The position numbers and the translations under genes were made by a program. The notes under the pieces are model-generated. The model was not told where the DNA came from, made no database searches, and worked only from the letters and a program-made list of their open reading frames with translations. This document shows positions 52,848-60,874 of a DNA stretch of 64,000 bases, piece after piece (positions within the stretch are counted from its first letter, which is position 1; each line of letters starts with the position of its first letter). Origin of the DNA: Derxia gummosa DSM 723 (GTDB lineage Bacteria; Pseudomonadota; Gammaproteobacteria; Burkholderiales; Burkholderiaceae_E); assembly GCF_000482785.1 (NCBI RefSeq), contig NZ_KI519499.1, positions 767,776 through 831,775 of the forward strand. Reading direction: 5' to 3'.

Positions 52848-54065
52848 TCAGTTGTCGAACTTCACCTCGATCGCTACCACGGTCCTGCCGTCGGTGCCGA
52901 GCAGGCCCTTGATCTCGACATTCGAGCCGAGCCGCAGATTGGCCGCCGTGCCGTCGCTGAACTTCACGCCCGCGTTGCTGGCATCGACGGTCACGCCGCG
53001 CACCACGAAGCGCGCGAGGCTCGTGAAGCTCGTGACCGTGCCGTGCAGCTCGAACTCCTGGGCATCACGGTCGTCGTCGCTCTTGAGCTCGACCGTGGTC
53101 GCAACCAGCACGCCGGCCTTGACCGTGCCCTTTGCCTCGACGCGATCGCCGTTGGCCAGCGCGGCGAGCGTGCCGCCGCTGAAGCTCGCGCCGCTCGCGT
53201 CCACGTCGATGCCGGCCACCTTGAAGCGCGCCGAGCCGGTCGCGCGGCCCGACACCACGCCCTCGATCTCGACCTTGCGGCCGTCCCCGCCGCTCGTGAC
53301 CGGATTGCTCGACGGCGCGCCGCCGAAGGCGTCGATCGCCTCGACCGAGCTGGCCGCCAGCAGCCCGCCGGCCGGCGGCGCGACGGCGCGCACCCGCACC
53401 ACCAGCCCGACCGTGGGCGTGCCCGAATCGATGTCGCTGAAGTTGGCGCCGGCATAGGCGACGCTGAGCGCGCCGACCGTGAAGCGCCTGAGACTGGTGT
53501 TGACCGCCGTGATCGCGCCCGTGAGCTTGTAGCCGGCGAGCGGCGCGGCCTTCAGCTCGACGCGGGTCGCGCTCACCGCGGCATTGGCCGCGTCGAGCAC
53601 GCCCCAGACCTCGACCGCGTTGCCGACCGCCAGATCGCCGATCGCGCCGAAGCCCGACAGCACCGCCGTCGCGGCCAGCTTCACGGTCTGGCCCAGTACG
53701 GTGAACGTGCCGGCCGCCGCGTCGATCGCGCTGATGAGGCCCACGAGCTGGCTCGTCACGCGGATGCTCGTCGCCTTGCCCGTGCCGCTGCCCGATTGCG
53801 TGCCGTCCACCCGCACCATCATGCCGAGCGCGATCGCGCTGGCGGCGAGGGTGGCGCCGCTGTCGTCGGTGATGGCGGCGGCGCTGTCGTCATAGCGCGT
53901 GCCGCCCACGATGATCGAGCCGAAGCCGCTCACGGGGCCGATCGTGGTCGAGCCGGTGCCGCCGCTGCCAACGCTTGCAAGCGAGCCTCCGCCTCCGCCG
54001 CACGAGGTGGTCATCAGGCCGAGCGCGGCCAGGCCGAGGCCGAGCACGGTGCGTCGTTGGGTCAT
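52848..54065 (-). CDS. DUF5666 repeat lipoprotein
   Basis: A 405-residue exported lipoprotein; the signal peptide ends in a lipobox-like TTSC followed by a Gly-rich linker. The rest is several repeats of a small beta-rich DUF5666 unit of about 60-70 residues, each with a pattern like G-x-V-E-V-x-G and VELK. Function is unknown. It overlaps the DUF6502 gene by four bases (ATGA). The pairing of these two families suggests a common role. Confidence 0.85.
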   Translation of the reverse strand: MTQRRTVLGLGLAALGLMTTSCGGGGGSLASVGSGGTGSTTIGPVSGFGSIIVGGTRYDDSAAAITDDSGATLAASAIALGMMVRVDGTQSGSGTGKATSIRVTSQLVGLISAIDAAAGTFTVLGQTVKLAATAVLSGFGAIGDLAVGNAVEVWGVLDAANAAVSATRVELKAAPLAGYKLTGAITAVNTSLRRFTVGALSVAYAGANFSDIDSGTPTVGLVVRVRAVAPPAGGLLAASSVEAIDAFGGAPSSNPVTSGGDGRKVEIEGVVSGRATGSARFKVAGIDVDASGASFSGGTLAALANGDRVEAKGTVKAGVLVATTVELKSDDDRDAQEFELHGTVTSFTSLARFVVRGVTVDASNAGVKFSDGTAANLRLGSNVEIKGLLGTDGRTVVAIEVKFDN

Positions 54066-54943
54066 GGCGCTTCTCCGTTGTCGTTGTTGGCGGGCGCGTC
54101 AGGGCGCGCCCCGGCAGCCTGCTGCGGCGCCGCCTCGTGGAACATGTACAGGCCGAGCCGCAGGCGCAGCGCGTCGTCGCTGCCCGTGGCGCGCGCCTCG
54201 GCGGCTTCGAGCATCGGCACCAGGCGCTTGAGCATCAGCGGCCATTGCTCGCGCGCCAGCGCGCGCGCGGCCTCGACCGCCGCGCGGTCCACCGGCGCGG
54301 CCCACACGGCCTGCTCGAAATGCACGGGTTCGGGCGCGCGCACGTTGCGCACCGCCGCGAGGAAATGGTCGCCCACGTTGGCGCCGACGAAGTCGATGAG
54401 GGCGCGCGTCTCGCCGCTCGGCACGAAGCCCACGCGCGTCAGGCGCAGCCAGCCGTCCTCCTCGGCCACGAGGTCGAGGCGCATGAGTTCGTCGAGCACG
54501 GTGCGCGGATGCACGTCCTGGCTGATGCTCGCGCACAGCTGGGCGAAGTTGGGTCGCTGCTCGGTTTGGAGATTGGCCGGCAGCGCGCGCGGATTGCCCT
54601 CGGCATCCAGAAACTCGGGCGAGCTGCGCCAACGCGTGAACACCAGCGGCGCGACCGAGCGCGGCGGCCGGGCCACCGGCGATTCGGCCTCGGCCAGCAG
54701 CCGGTGCACATCCTTGCGATGCACGCCGGTGGCCACCGACAACGCGGACTCGGTCACGCGCGCCTTCGGGCCCTTGGTGTTGCGGATCTCGGCCGCCGCC
54801 GCATCGACGAGCGCGACCTTGAGCGCCTCGGTCAGCTCTTGCAGCTTGAGGCCCTGCGACAGGGCCAGCTCGGCCAGCGGGCGCAGCAATTCCGCCAGCA
54901 CGGGCCGGGCCCAGTCGGATTCATTGCCGGGGTTTGTCTCCAT
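54062..54943 (-). CDS. DUF6502 family protein
   Basis: A 293-residue soluble protein from the ATG at 54943 (METNPGNESDW). Visible are LLRPLAELALSQGLKLQEL, ESALSVATGVHRKDVHRLL with a winged-helix/HTH look, and a helical C-terminal domain ending in an Ala/Pro tail. The HTH-like part suggests it may bind DNA and could control this operon. The name DUF6502 is recalled from family knowledge and its neighbour supports it, but no function is established. Confidence 0.75.
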   Translation of the reverse strand: METNPGNESDWARPVLAELLRPLAELALSQGLKLQELTEALKVALVDAAAAEIRNTKGPKARVTESALSVATGVHRKDVHRLLAEAESPVARPPRSVAPLVFTRWRSSPEFLDAEGNPRALPANLQTEQRPNFAQLCASISQDVHPRTVLDELMRLDLVAEEDGWLRLTRVGFVPSGETRALIDFVGANVGDHFLAAVRNVRAPEPVHFEQAVWAAPVDRAAVEAARALAREQWPLMLKRLVPMLEAAEARATGSDDALRLRLGLYMFHEAAPQQAAGARPDAPANNDNGEAP

Positions 54944-54970
54944 GTACCGAGAATACCGCCCCGCAGTCTG

Positions 54971-54989
54971 CCTGTGCATTTATCACAGG
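54971..54989. promoter_or_regulatory. Palindrome upstream of the DUF6502-DUF5666 operon
   Basis: CCTGTG (54971-54976) and CACAGG (54984-54989) form a perfect 6-base inverted repeat with a seven-base AT-rich centre, 27 bases upstream of the DUF6502 ATG. The spacing of 19 bases overall fits a dimeric repressor operator. The aldA stop lies just past it on the right, so it is also inside the intergenic region that could hold a transcript end. Confidence 0.5.
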
Positions 54990-55008
54990 CGGATTTCGCC
55001 CATCTGTT

Positions 55009-56448
55009 TCAGCGCGACTGCAAATAGACGACATGGGTTTCCGTGTACTCCAGCAAACCGTGCCGTCCGTCGGCGCCGCCGATGCCCGACTTGCGCCGGC
55101 CGGCGTGGAAGCCCTGCATCGCCTCGAAGTGCTCGCGGTTCACATAGGTCTCGCCAAAGCTCAGTTCGCGGCAGGCCTTGAAGGCGGCGTCGATGTCCTG
55201 CGTGAAGATCGACGAGGTCAGGCCGTATTCGCAGTCGTTGGCGAGCGTGATGGCTTCGTCGAGATCGGCCACGGTCTGAAGCGGCAGCACCGGGCCGAAG
55301 ATCTCCTTGCGCATGATCTCCATGTCGGCGCGGCAGCCGGCGATGACGGTCGGTTCGTAATGGAAGCCGGCCCCGAGGTCGGCCACCTTGCCGCCGAGCA
55401 GCACCTGGGCGCCCTCGCCGCGCGCGCGCTCGACCATCGCCGCCACCTTGTCGAGGCCGACCTGATTCACGAGCGGACCCATGTCCAGCCCGTCCTCGCG
55501 CAGCGGATCGCCGTAGCGCGTCGCGGCCATGAGCTTCACCACCTTGTCGGCGAAGGCCTCGGCCACCGACTCCTGCACGTACACGCGCTCGGCGCAGTTG
55601 CAGACCTGGCCGGTATTGATGGTGCGCGAGGCGACGATGGACTTCGCCGCGAGATCGAGATCGGCGCTCGCCAGCACGATCGCCGGCGCCTTGCCGCCCA
55701 GCTCCAGGTTCACGCGCGTGAGGTTGGCGGCGGCCGCCTTCATGATTGCCTGCCCGGTCGCCACACTGCCCGTGAAGCTCACGAGGCCCACGTCCGGATG
55801 GCCGGTGAGCGCCGCGCCCGTCGTCGCGCCCCGGCCCGAGACGAGGTTGAACACGCCGGGCGGCAGATCGGTCTCGGCCACGAGCTTCGCGAACTCGAAG
55901 GCGTTGACCGGCGTCTCCTCGCTCGGCTTGACGACGATGGTGTTGCCGGTGACGAGGGCCGGCGCCATCTTTCGCGCGATGAGGAAGAACGGGAAGTTCC
56001 ACGGCAGGATGCCCGCCGTCACGCCGATCGGCTTGCGCAGCAGGAAGATGGTTTCGTTCGGCCGGTCGCTCGGGATGACCTCGCCCTCGATGCGGCGCGC
56101 CCACTCGGCCATGTAGTCGATGTAGTCGGCGGTGAAGTCCACCTCGATGCGCGCGAGCGGCAGCACCTTGCCCTGCTCGCGCGTGATGACCTCGGCCAGC
56201 CGGTCGCGCTGCTCGCGCAGCTTCGCCGAGATCTTGCGAAGGTAGCCGGCGCGCTGGATCGCGGGCAGCTTCTCCCAGCCGCGCTGGGCCTGGCGCGCGG
56301 CGGCGACGGCATCGTCCACCACCGACGGCGCGCTGTCGGGGATGAGCGCGATCAGCGCGTGGTCGGCCGGATTGCGCACCTCGATCGTCGCCTCCGACGC
56401 CGGCGACACGAACTCGCCGTTCACGTAATTGCTGTACTTCGTGACCAT
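55009..56448 (-). CDS. aldA: NAD-dependent aldehyde dehydrogenase, AldA (lactaldehyde/glycolaldehyde) type
   Basis: Oxidises short aldehydes to acids. The 479-residue protein is very similar to E. coli AldA across many blocks (VDFTADYIDYMAEWARR, GILPWNFPFFLIARKMAPAL, NREHFEAMQGFHAG). Catalytic residues are N151, E249 and C283 (GQVCNCAERVYVQ). It is the last gene of the Rieske/PQQ set, so it probably removes the aldehyde made by the quinoprotein after uptake; lactaldehyde or glycolaldehyde is the best guess for the aldehyde. The gap to the DUF1097 gene is 150 bases. Confidence 0.95.
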   Translation of the reverse strand: MVTKYSNYVNGEFVSPASEATIEVRNPADHALIALIPDSAPSVVDDAVAAARQAQRGWEKLPAIQRAGYLRKISAKLREQRDRLAEVITREQGKVLPLARIEVDFTADYIDYMAEWARRIEGEVIPSDRPNETIFLLRKPIGVTAGILPWNFPFFLIARKMAPALVTGNTIVVKPSEETPVNAFEFAKLVAETDLPPGVFNLVSGRGATTGAALTGHPDVGLVSFTGSVATGQAIMKAAAANLTRVNLELGGKAPAIVLASADLDLAAKSIVASRTINTGQVCNCAERVYVQESVAEAFADKVVKLMAATRYGDPLREDGLDMGPLVNQVGLDKVAAMVERARGEGAQVLLGGKVADLGAGFHYEPTVIAGCRADMEIMRKEIFGPVLPLQTVADLDEAITLANDCEYGLTSSIFTQDIDAAFKACRELSFGETYVNREHFEAMQGFHAGRRKSGIGGADGRHGLLEYTETHVVYLQSR

Positions 56449-56598
56449 GGGAACTCCTCGGAATGCCGGCGGGCAGCCCGCCCGCCGGCGGATGACGGAA
56501 TGAAGATTCGGATGAAATGAGGGTTCAGGCCGCGCCGCCGCGATGCCGGCGGCGCGGTGAGCTGCCGGCGCGCCGCGATCGGCGCGCGCTCGCCGCCG

Positions 56599-57066
56599 TC
56601 AGGCCGGCCTGGCGATGCGCTTGCCCGCCGCCTCCGACGCGAAGCCGAAGGCCAGCCCGACGAGCCAGGTGAGCGCGACGAAGATCACGCTCTCGTCCAC
56701 CTTGCCGCCCGAGCCGAAGAAGGCCGCCGCGCCCAGAAAGGCCGCCGGCGTGTACGACAGCAGCGGCAGGTCGGCCATCATCACGAGCACGAAGGCGAGC
56801 AGCGCCACCACCGCGATCAGCGCCGCCAGCCCGCCGCCGAGCGCGGCCACGATGAACAGCGCACCCGCCGTCAGCCCGATGCCCGCCAGCCCGGCCGCGA
56901 GCGCCTTGCCGAAGCCGCCCTTGCCGCCACCGGCCGCGAAGAACGCGGCCCAGGCGACGAAGCCGATCCACGGGTTGAAGCGCAGCCCAGGCTGGCCCAC
57001 GCTCAGGAACACCCAGACGGCGACGAGCGCGCCGATGCTCAATGCAAGCGCATGCAGGATCTTCAT
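56599..57066 (-). CDS. DUF1097 membrane protein
   Basis: A 155-residue protein with about five hydrophobic segments and a Gly-rich turn (AAGGGKGGFGKAL), matching the DUF1097/YcdZ group of small inner-membrane proteins. The ATG at 57066 has a GGAGG ribosome site. The gene sits 11 bases after the outer-membrane barrel gene, so a role in transport or retention of the alcohol or aldehyde is likely but unproven. Confidence 0.8.
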   Translation of the reverse strand: MKILHALALSIGALVAVWVFLSVGQPGLRFNPWIGFVAWAAFFAAGGGKGGFGKALAAGLAGIGLTAGALFIVAALGGGLAALIAVVALLAFVLVMMADLPLLSYTPAAFLGAAAFFGSGGKVDESVIFVALTWLVGLAFGFASEAAGKRIARPA

Positions 57067-57077
57067 CGCTGCCTCCT

Positions 57078-57923
57078 TCACCAGACGTAGGCGTACTTGA
57101 GGTTGAGGCTGTTGTTCGCCGCGTGGTTGCGGCCGTTGACGCTGGCGGAGTAGCGCAGCGTGATCGACTGGTTGTCGAAGGTGTGGAACATCAGGCCGGC
57201 GCCAAGGTCGGTCGCGCGGCTCGACGGCAGCGTGCCGCGCGATTGCGCGTTCTCGTAGTCGAAGGCCACGAAGGGTTCGAGCAGCGCGTTGGCGCGCCAG
57301 CCGAGGCGCTGGTTGGTGTGGAAGCTGTTGCCCGGATGCAGGCCGTCGCTGCGCTTGCCCTGGAACACATAGCCCGCGTCCGCCGTCCAGCCAAAGCCGG
57401 CCGGCAGCCGCACATCCCACAGGAAGCTCGACAGGTTCTTCCAGTTGCGGTCCGACACCTCGGTGCTGCCAGCCGGAATCTGCACGAAGGACTGGAAGCC
57501 GAAGGTGGATTCCGGAGTCGGCTTCATCCAGATGGCGAAGCCCGTGAGCGGATCGCCGATGCCGCTGGCCTGGGTTCCGGCGCGGCCATCGCGCACGCTG
57601 ATCTCGGGCACGATCGCCTCCCAGGCGAGGCCGATGTTGGGATTGCCTTCGGGCGTCCAGAAGCGCACGTACTTCGACAGTCCGACGATGGCCTGCGAGC
57701 CGCTGCCCTCGACCTTGTCGCCCTTGTCGTCGTACACGCGCCTGTTGTCCTGCACATAGCCGTACTGCACGAACACGTTGAAGGGCTTGAAGCCCGTCGG
57801 CAGTTCGTATTCGTGCGGTCCGATCACGTCGAAGGTGGTCTGTGCAAGGGCTTGCGAGGCGAAGCCGGCGCCTGCCAGGCAGCAGGCGGCCAGCGCCGCC
57901 CGCGCGAACGGGTTGCGTTTCAT
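57078..57923 (-). CDS. Outer-membrane barrel protein (phenol MetA-like transporter family)
   Basis: A 281-residue exported protein with a signal peptide ending ASQALAQ and a beta-rich body ending in the aromatic NLKYAYVW, which fits an outer-membrane barrel. It resembles the family recruited to aromatic and hydrophobic-compound pathways. It lies 42 bases after the PQQ dehydrogenase gene and 11 before DUF1097, so it is probably the entry port for the alcohol. The substrate is not evident. Confidence 0.72.
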   Translation of the reverse strand: MKRNPFARAALAACCLAGAGFASQALAQTTFDVIGPHEYELPTGFKPFNVFVQYGYVQDNRRVYDDKGDKVEGSGSQAIVGLSKYVRFWTPEGNPNIGLAWEAIVPEISVRDGRAGTQASGIGDPLTGFAIWMKPTPESTFGFQSFVQIPAGSTEVSDRNWKNLSSFLWDVRLPAGFGWTADAGYVFQGKRSDGLHPGNSFHTNQRLGWRANALLEPFVAFDYENAQSRGTLPSSRATDLGAGLMFHTFDNQSITLRYSASVNGRNHAANNSLNLKYAYVW

Positions 57924-57965
57924 GGGGTGTCTCCTCTGGGGGTGGTTTGCTGCTGTGTCAGCCGG

Positions 57966-59690
57966 TCACTTGCCGACCTTGAAAACCCACAGCACGCCGC
58001 CCTGCGGGACGACGGTCTTGTGGTCGAGCACGGCGTCGAAGGCGCCCTGCATGCGCTGCGCGTCCACGCCCCAGCCCGACTGCACGGCGACGTACTGCTC
58101 GCCGTCGATCTCGAAGGTCGAGGGCACGCCGGTCACGCCGGAGTTGGTCGGGTACTCCCAGAGCAGCTTGCCGGTCGTGGCGTCGAAGGCGTGGAACATG
58201 CGGTCGTTGGTGCCGCCGCCGAACACGAGGTTGCCGCCGGTGGTGAGCAGCGGGCCCCAGTTCATCTCGGGATAGGTGTGGGTCCAGACCTTCCTGCCGG
58301 TCTTGAGGTCCCAGGCCTGCACCTCGCCCACGTGCTTGCGCGATTCGGGCGTCATGCGCACGTTGGTGAGGATGTTGTCGAGCGCGACGCCGATGTAGAG
58401 GTCGCCGGCCTTGTAGCTGGCCTTCTCGCCCGTGAGTTCCGAACAGAGGTTGTTGTTGGCCGGGATGTAGAACAGGCCGGTCTGCGGGTTGTAGGCCTCG
58501 GGCGGCCAGTCCTTGCCGCCCCACAGCGAGGGGCAGAAGCGCGTGGTCTTGCCGATGCCGGGCACCTTGCCTTCGTTGTAGGTGGGCCGGCCGGTCCTGG
58601 GGTCGAGGCTCTTGAAGACGTCCTGGTTCACGAAGGGCCAGGCGTCCACATAGCCCACCTTGTCGGCGCTGCGCTCCAGCATCCACACATAGCCGTTGCG
58701 GCCGGCGTGGACCAGCGACTTCACCTTGCGGCCCTTGTGCTCGATGTCGATGAGCAGCGGCGCCGAGACCTCGTCCCAGTCCCAGCCGTCGTTCCAGTGG
58801 TACTGGTGATAGCCCTTGAGCTTGCCGGTATCGACATCGAGCGCGATCGTCGAGTTGGCGTAGAGGTTGTCGCCGGGGCGCGAGTCGGGCGTCCACGGGC
58901 CGGCGTTGCCGACGCCCCAGAACGCGAGGTTGGTGTCGGCGTCGTAGGTGCCGGTGATCCACACCGAGCCGCCGCCGCGCTTGTAGCTGTCGTCCCTGGG
59001 CCAGGTGTCGCCGCCGGGTTCGTCGGGGCCGGCGACGGTGTGGGTGCGCCAGGCTTCCTTGCCGGTCTCGGCGTCGAAGGCGGCGATGAAGCCGCGCACG
59101 CCGTACTCGCCGCCCGACGAGCCGACCATGATCTTGCCCTTGGCCGCGAGCGGCGCGAGCGTCATGTAGTAGCCGCTCTTCCAGTCGGCCACCTTGGTCA
59201 CCCACAGCTCCTTGCCGGTGGCGGCGTCGAGCGCGACGAGGTTGGCGTCGGTGGTGGCGAGGAAGACCTTGTCGCCGTAGAGCGCGACGCCGCGGTTGGT
59301 GGGGTGAAGCTGCTGGAGCTCGTCGGGGATGGTCTTCTTGTAGCGCCACAGCTCCTTGCCCGTCTTCGCCTCGAAGGCGATGACCTGGTTGTTGGGCGTG
59401 GTGACGAACATGTAGCCGTTGTTGACCATCGGCGGCGCCTGGTGGCCTTCGGTCATGCCGCTCGAATAGGCCCAGGCCAGCGTGAGCTTGCCAACGTTGC
59501 CGGTGTTGATCTGCTTGAGCGGGCTGTAGCCCCAGCCCGAGTAGTTGCCGCGATACATGAGCCAGTTGCCCGGCTCGGGATTCTTCAGGCGCGCGTCGGT
59601 CACGGGCGAGTAGGCCGGCAGCGCTGCGGTCGCTGTCGCGGTGGCGGCGAGCGCGGCGATGACGCCGAGCGCGACGATGGTCTTCTTCAT
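57966..59690 (-). CDS. PQQ-dependent alcohol dehydrogenase, lanthanide-type active site
   Basis: A periplasmic quinoprotein of the methanol/ethanol dehydrogenase family; 574 residues with a signal peptide (about 1-22) and an eight-blade propeller of W-motifs. Metal and catalytic ligands by comparison with MxaF/XoxF: E195 (GGEYGVRG), N262 (GVGNAGPW), D304 and, two residues on, D306 (WDWDE). The extra Asp is the mark of lanthanide-dependent enzymes. The vicinal Cys-Cys pair of most relatives is absent; its usual place reads LHPTNRGVAL. No cytochrome c domain is fused, and none is encoded nearby. The ATG at 59690 has a GAGGAGG site. Confidence 0.9.
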   Translation of the reverse strand: MKKTIVALGVIAALAATATATAALPAYSPVTDARLKNPEPGNWLMYRGNYSGWGYSPLKQINTGNVGKLTLAWAYSSGMTEGHQAPPMVNNGYMFVTTPNNQVIAFEAKTGKELWRYKKTIPDELQQLHPTNRGVALYGDKVFLATTDANLVALDAATGKELWVTKVADWKSGYYMTLAPLAAKGKIMVGSSGGEYGVRGFIAAFDAETGKEAWRTHTVAGPDEPGGDTWPRDDSYKRGGGSVWITGTYDADTNLAFWGVGNAGPWTPDSRPGDNLYANSTIALDVDTGKLKGYHQYHWNDGWDWDEVSAPLLIDIEHKGRKVKSLVHAGRNGYVWMLERSADKVGYVDAWPFVNQDVFKSLDPRTGRPTYNEGKVPGIGKTTRFCPSLWGGKDWPPEAYNPQTGLFYIPANNNLCSELTGEKASYKAGDLYIGVALDNILTNVRMTPESRKHVGEVQAWDLKTGRKVWTHTYPEMNWGPLLTTGGNLVFGGGTNDRMFHAFDATTGKLLWEYPTNSGVTGVPSTFEIDGEQYVAVQSGWGVDAQRMQGAFDAVLDHKTVVPQGGVLWVFKVGK

Positions 59691-59780
59691 TGCATGTCCT
59701 CCTCTGGGTGGCGCCGGGCTTGTCGTGGGCGCGAGCGCCCCCGTCCGTCCCGCCGGCTGGGCGGACGTTCCTGCTGGGAA

Positions 59781-59820
59781 AGAAAAAGGCCGGACGCGCG
59801 CATGCCCGCGTCGCGCCGGC
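59781..59820 (-). terminator. Intrinsic terminator between the Rieske and PQQ dehydrogenase genes
   Basis: Read on the minus strand, a GC-rich stem (GCCGGCGCGACGCG with CGCGCGTCCGGC around GGCATG) is followed at once by CTTTTTCTTT. It begins about 10 bases after the Rieske stop codon. It would stop most transcripts after the Rieske gene unless read through or antiterminated. No second promoter was visible in the remaining 90 bases. Confidence 0.75.
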
Positions 59821-59830
59821 AAGGAGAGGC

Positions 59831-60541
59831 TCAGGCGGGCTTGGCGGGGCCGGGCTTGGCGCTGAAGCCGGCCGCGACCACGAGCTTTCCGCCGTCGATG
59901 CGCAGCGGCAGCCAGGGCAGCGCCTTGGACGCGGGGCCGGCGGCGACCTGGCCCTTGTCCTTCGGGTCGAACTGCGAGAAGTGGCAGAAGCACAGCAAGG
60001 TGCCGGCCTTGTCGTTCCACTCGGTCACGTCGCAGCCCTGGTGGGTGCAGACCGCCGAGTAGGCAAGCACGCCGCCGGCCGCGCGCTGGGCCGCGTCGCC
60101 GTCGAGCGCGGCCGGATCGACGCGCACGAGGGCGATCTTGTTGAAGCGCGAGCCGTTGCGGATCGTCTTCGTGGCCGGATCGACCGGGAAGACGTGCAAA
60201 GGCTTGCAATTGCTGGCGACGGCATCGGCGGTGACGGCCTTGGTGGCGTCCTCGTCGGTGGCGAGCACGAGCCAGTCGCCGACCTGGGGGCGAGCGTCGG
60301 CCGGGTCGTCGGCGAAGGCGGGACGCAGCGGGATCGCGCCGGCCAGCGCGGCGCCGCCGAGGGCGGTGCGCAACGCGGCGCGGCGCGCGGCGGAAGCGGC
60401 GACGCAGGGCGGGCCGGTATCGGCGGGCGCGCTTGCGCCGGTGCAGGCCGACATCTGGGCGTCGCGGCGGGCGGGCAGCGCGGCATCGGGTCGGGCCGAC
60501 GCGGCAGGAGACTCGGGGCGGGGCGGAATCGTCGGGTTCAT
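59831..60541 (-). CDS. Exported bc1-type Rieske [2Fe-2S] protein
   Basis: A 236-residue protein. After a polar head of about 50 residues comes a twin-arginine-like signal (AARRAALRTALGGAALAGAI, residues 51-70) and cleavage site near AFA. The Rieske motifs are C165-T-H167 with C170, and C184-F-C186-H187; the two extra cysteines can form the disulfide seen in high-potential Rieske proteins of bc1 and arsenite oxidase complexes. It may accept electrons from the downstream PQQ enzyme, in place of cytochrome c; that is inference from position. The sigma-54 promoter lies about 100 bases upstream. Confidence 0.88.
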   Translation of the reverse strand: MNPTIPPRPESPAASARPDAALPARRDAQMSACTGASAPADTGPPCVAASAARRAALRTALGGAALAGAIPLRPAFADDPADARPQVGDWLVLATDEDATKAVTADAVASNCKPLHVFPVDPATKTIRNGSRFNKIALVRVDPAALDGDAAQRAAGGVLAYSAVCTHQGCDVTEWNDKAGTLLCFCHFSQFDPKDKGQVAAGPASKALPWLPLRIDGGKLVVAAGFSAKPGPAKPA

Positions 60542-60646
60542 GGCGGTGATGCGGCGGAGTTGCGAGACGGAAGCTGCCTTGCCCGTCGCACGCCGGTCGG
60601 AGCCGACAGGCGGTGCGACACAGAAGGCGCCGGACGCTTCTCCTTC

Positions 60647-60663
60647 GGCAACCGCCGTGCCAC
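60647..60663 (-). promoter_or_regulatory. Sigma-54 (-24/-12) promoter for the Rieske-PQQ genes
   Basis: On the minus strand TGGCACG (60663-60657), four bases (GCGG), then TTGCC (60652-60648) matches the consensus TGGCACG-N4-TTGCW at all positions but the last. Spacing between GG and GC elements is exactly right. Transcription would begin near 60637, leaving a leader of about 95 bases to the Rieske ATG. The divergent gene encodes a sigma-54 activator. Confidence 0.88.
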
Positions 60664-60729
60664 GGCAGGCCGACCGCGTCGTCCTGTGCACCGCCGCATG
60701 CCCGGCACCGCCGGCCGTTCGGCCTTGCG

Positions 60730-60742
60730 AATCAGTCACTTG
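60730..60742. promoter_or_regulatory. IHF-like site between promoter and activator boxes
   Basis: AATCAGTCACTTG matches the IHF consensus WATCAANNNNTTR at all defined positions but one. It lies about 70 bases behind the -24 element and about 80 before the repeats, where IHF bends DNA at sigma-54 promoters. A short motif like this can arise by chance. Confidence 0.5.
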
Positions 60743-60819
60743 CACGGCTTCGGCCGGGCGGCGCGCCGGCAGCGCCATCGCAGCCGCACATGCGCTCGGT
60801 CGGGCGAGACGGCCCCCGC

Positions 60820-60874
60820 GCGTCTCACGAGACTGAGACGCCGGCGTGAGACGCGCCCTGCCGCGCTGAGACGC
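60820..60874. promoter_or_regulatory. Upstream activator boxes: TGAGACGC repeats
   Basis: The octamer TGAGACGC occurs three times in direct orientation (60834-60841, 60847-60854, 60867-60874) and once inverted (GCGTCTCA, 60820-60827), making a dyad with the first copy over a 6-base spacer. It is about 180-240 bases upstream of the predicted sigma-54 start, the normal place for enhancer-binding proteins, and about 140 bases upstream of the activator's own ATG. Confidence 0.7.

Noticed and set aside
54974-54988. A Crp/FNR site in TGTGCATTTATCACA
   Set aside because: The half-sites are one base too close for the 16-base TGTGA-N6-TCACA pattern; kept only as an unassigned palindrome.
57042-60062. 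A 1006-codon plus-strand open frame antisense to the PQQ dehydrogenase and barrel genes
   Set aside because: It has no family-like sequence, is rich in His/Arg/Val/Gly as expected from reverse reading of GC-rich genes, and lies opposite well-supported proteins.
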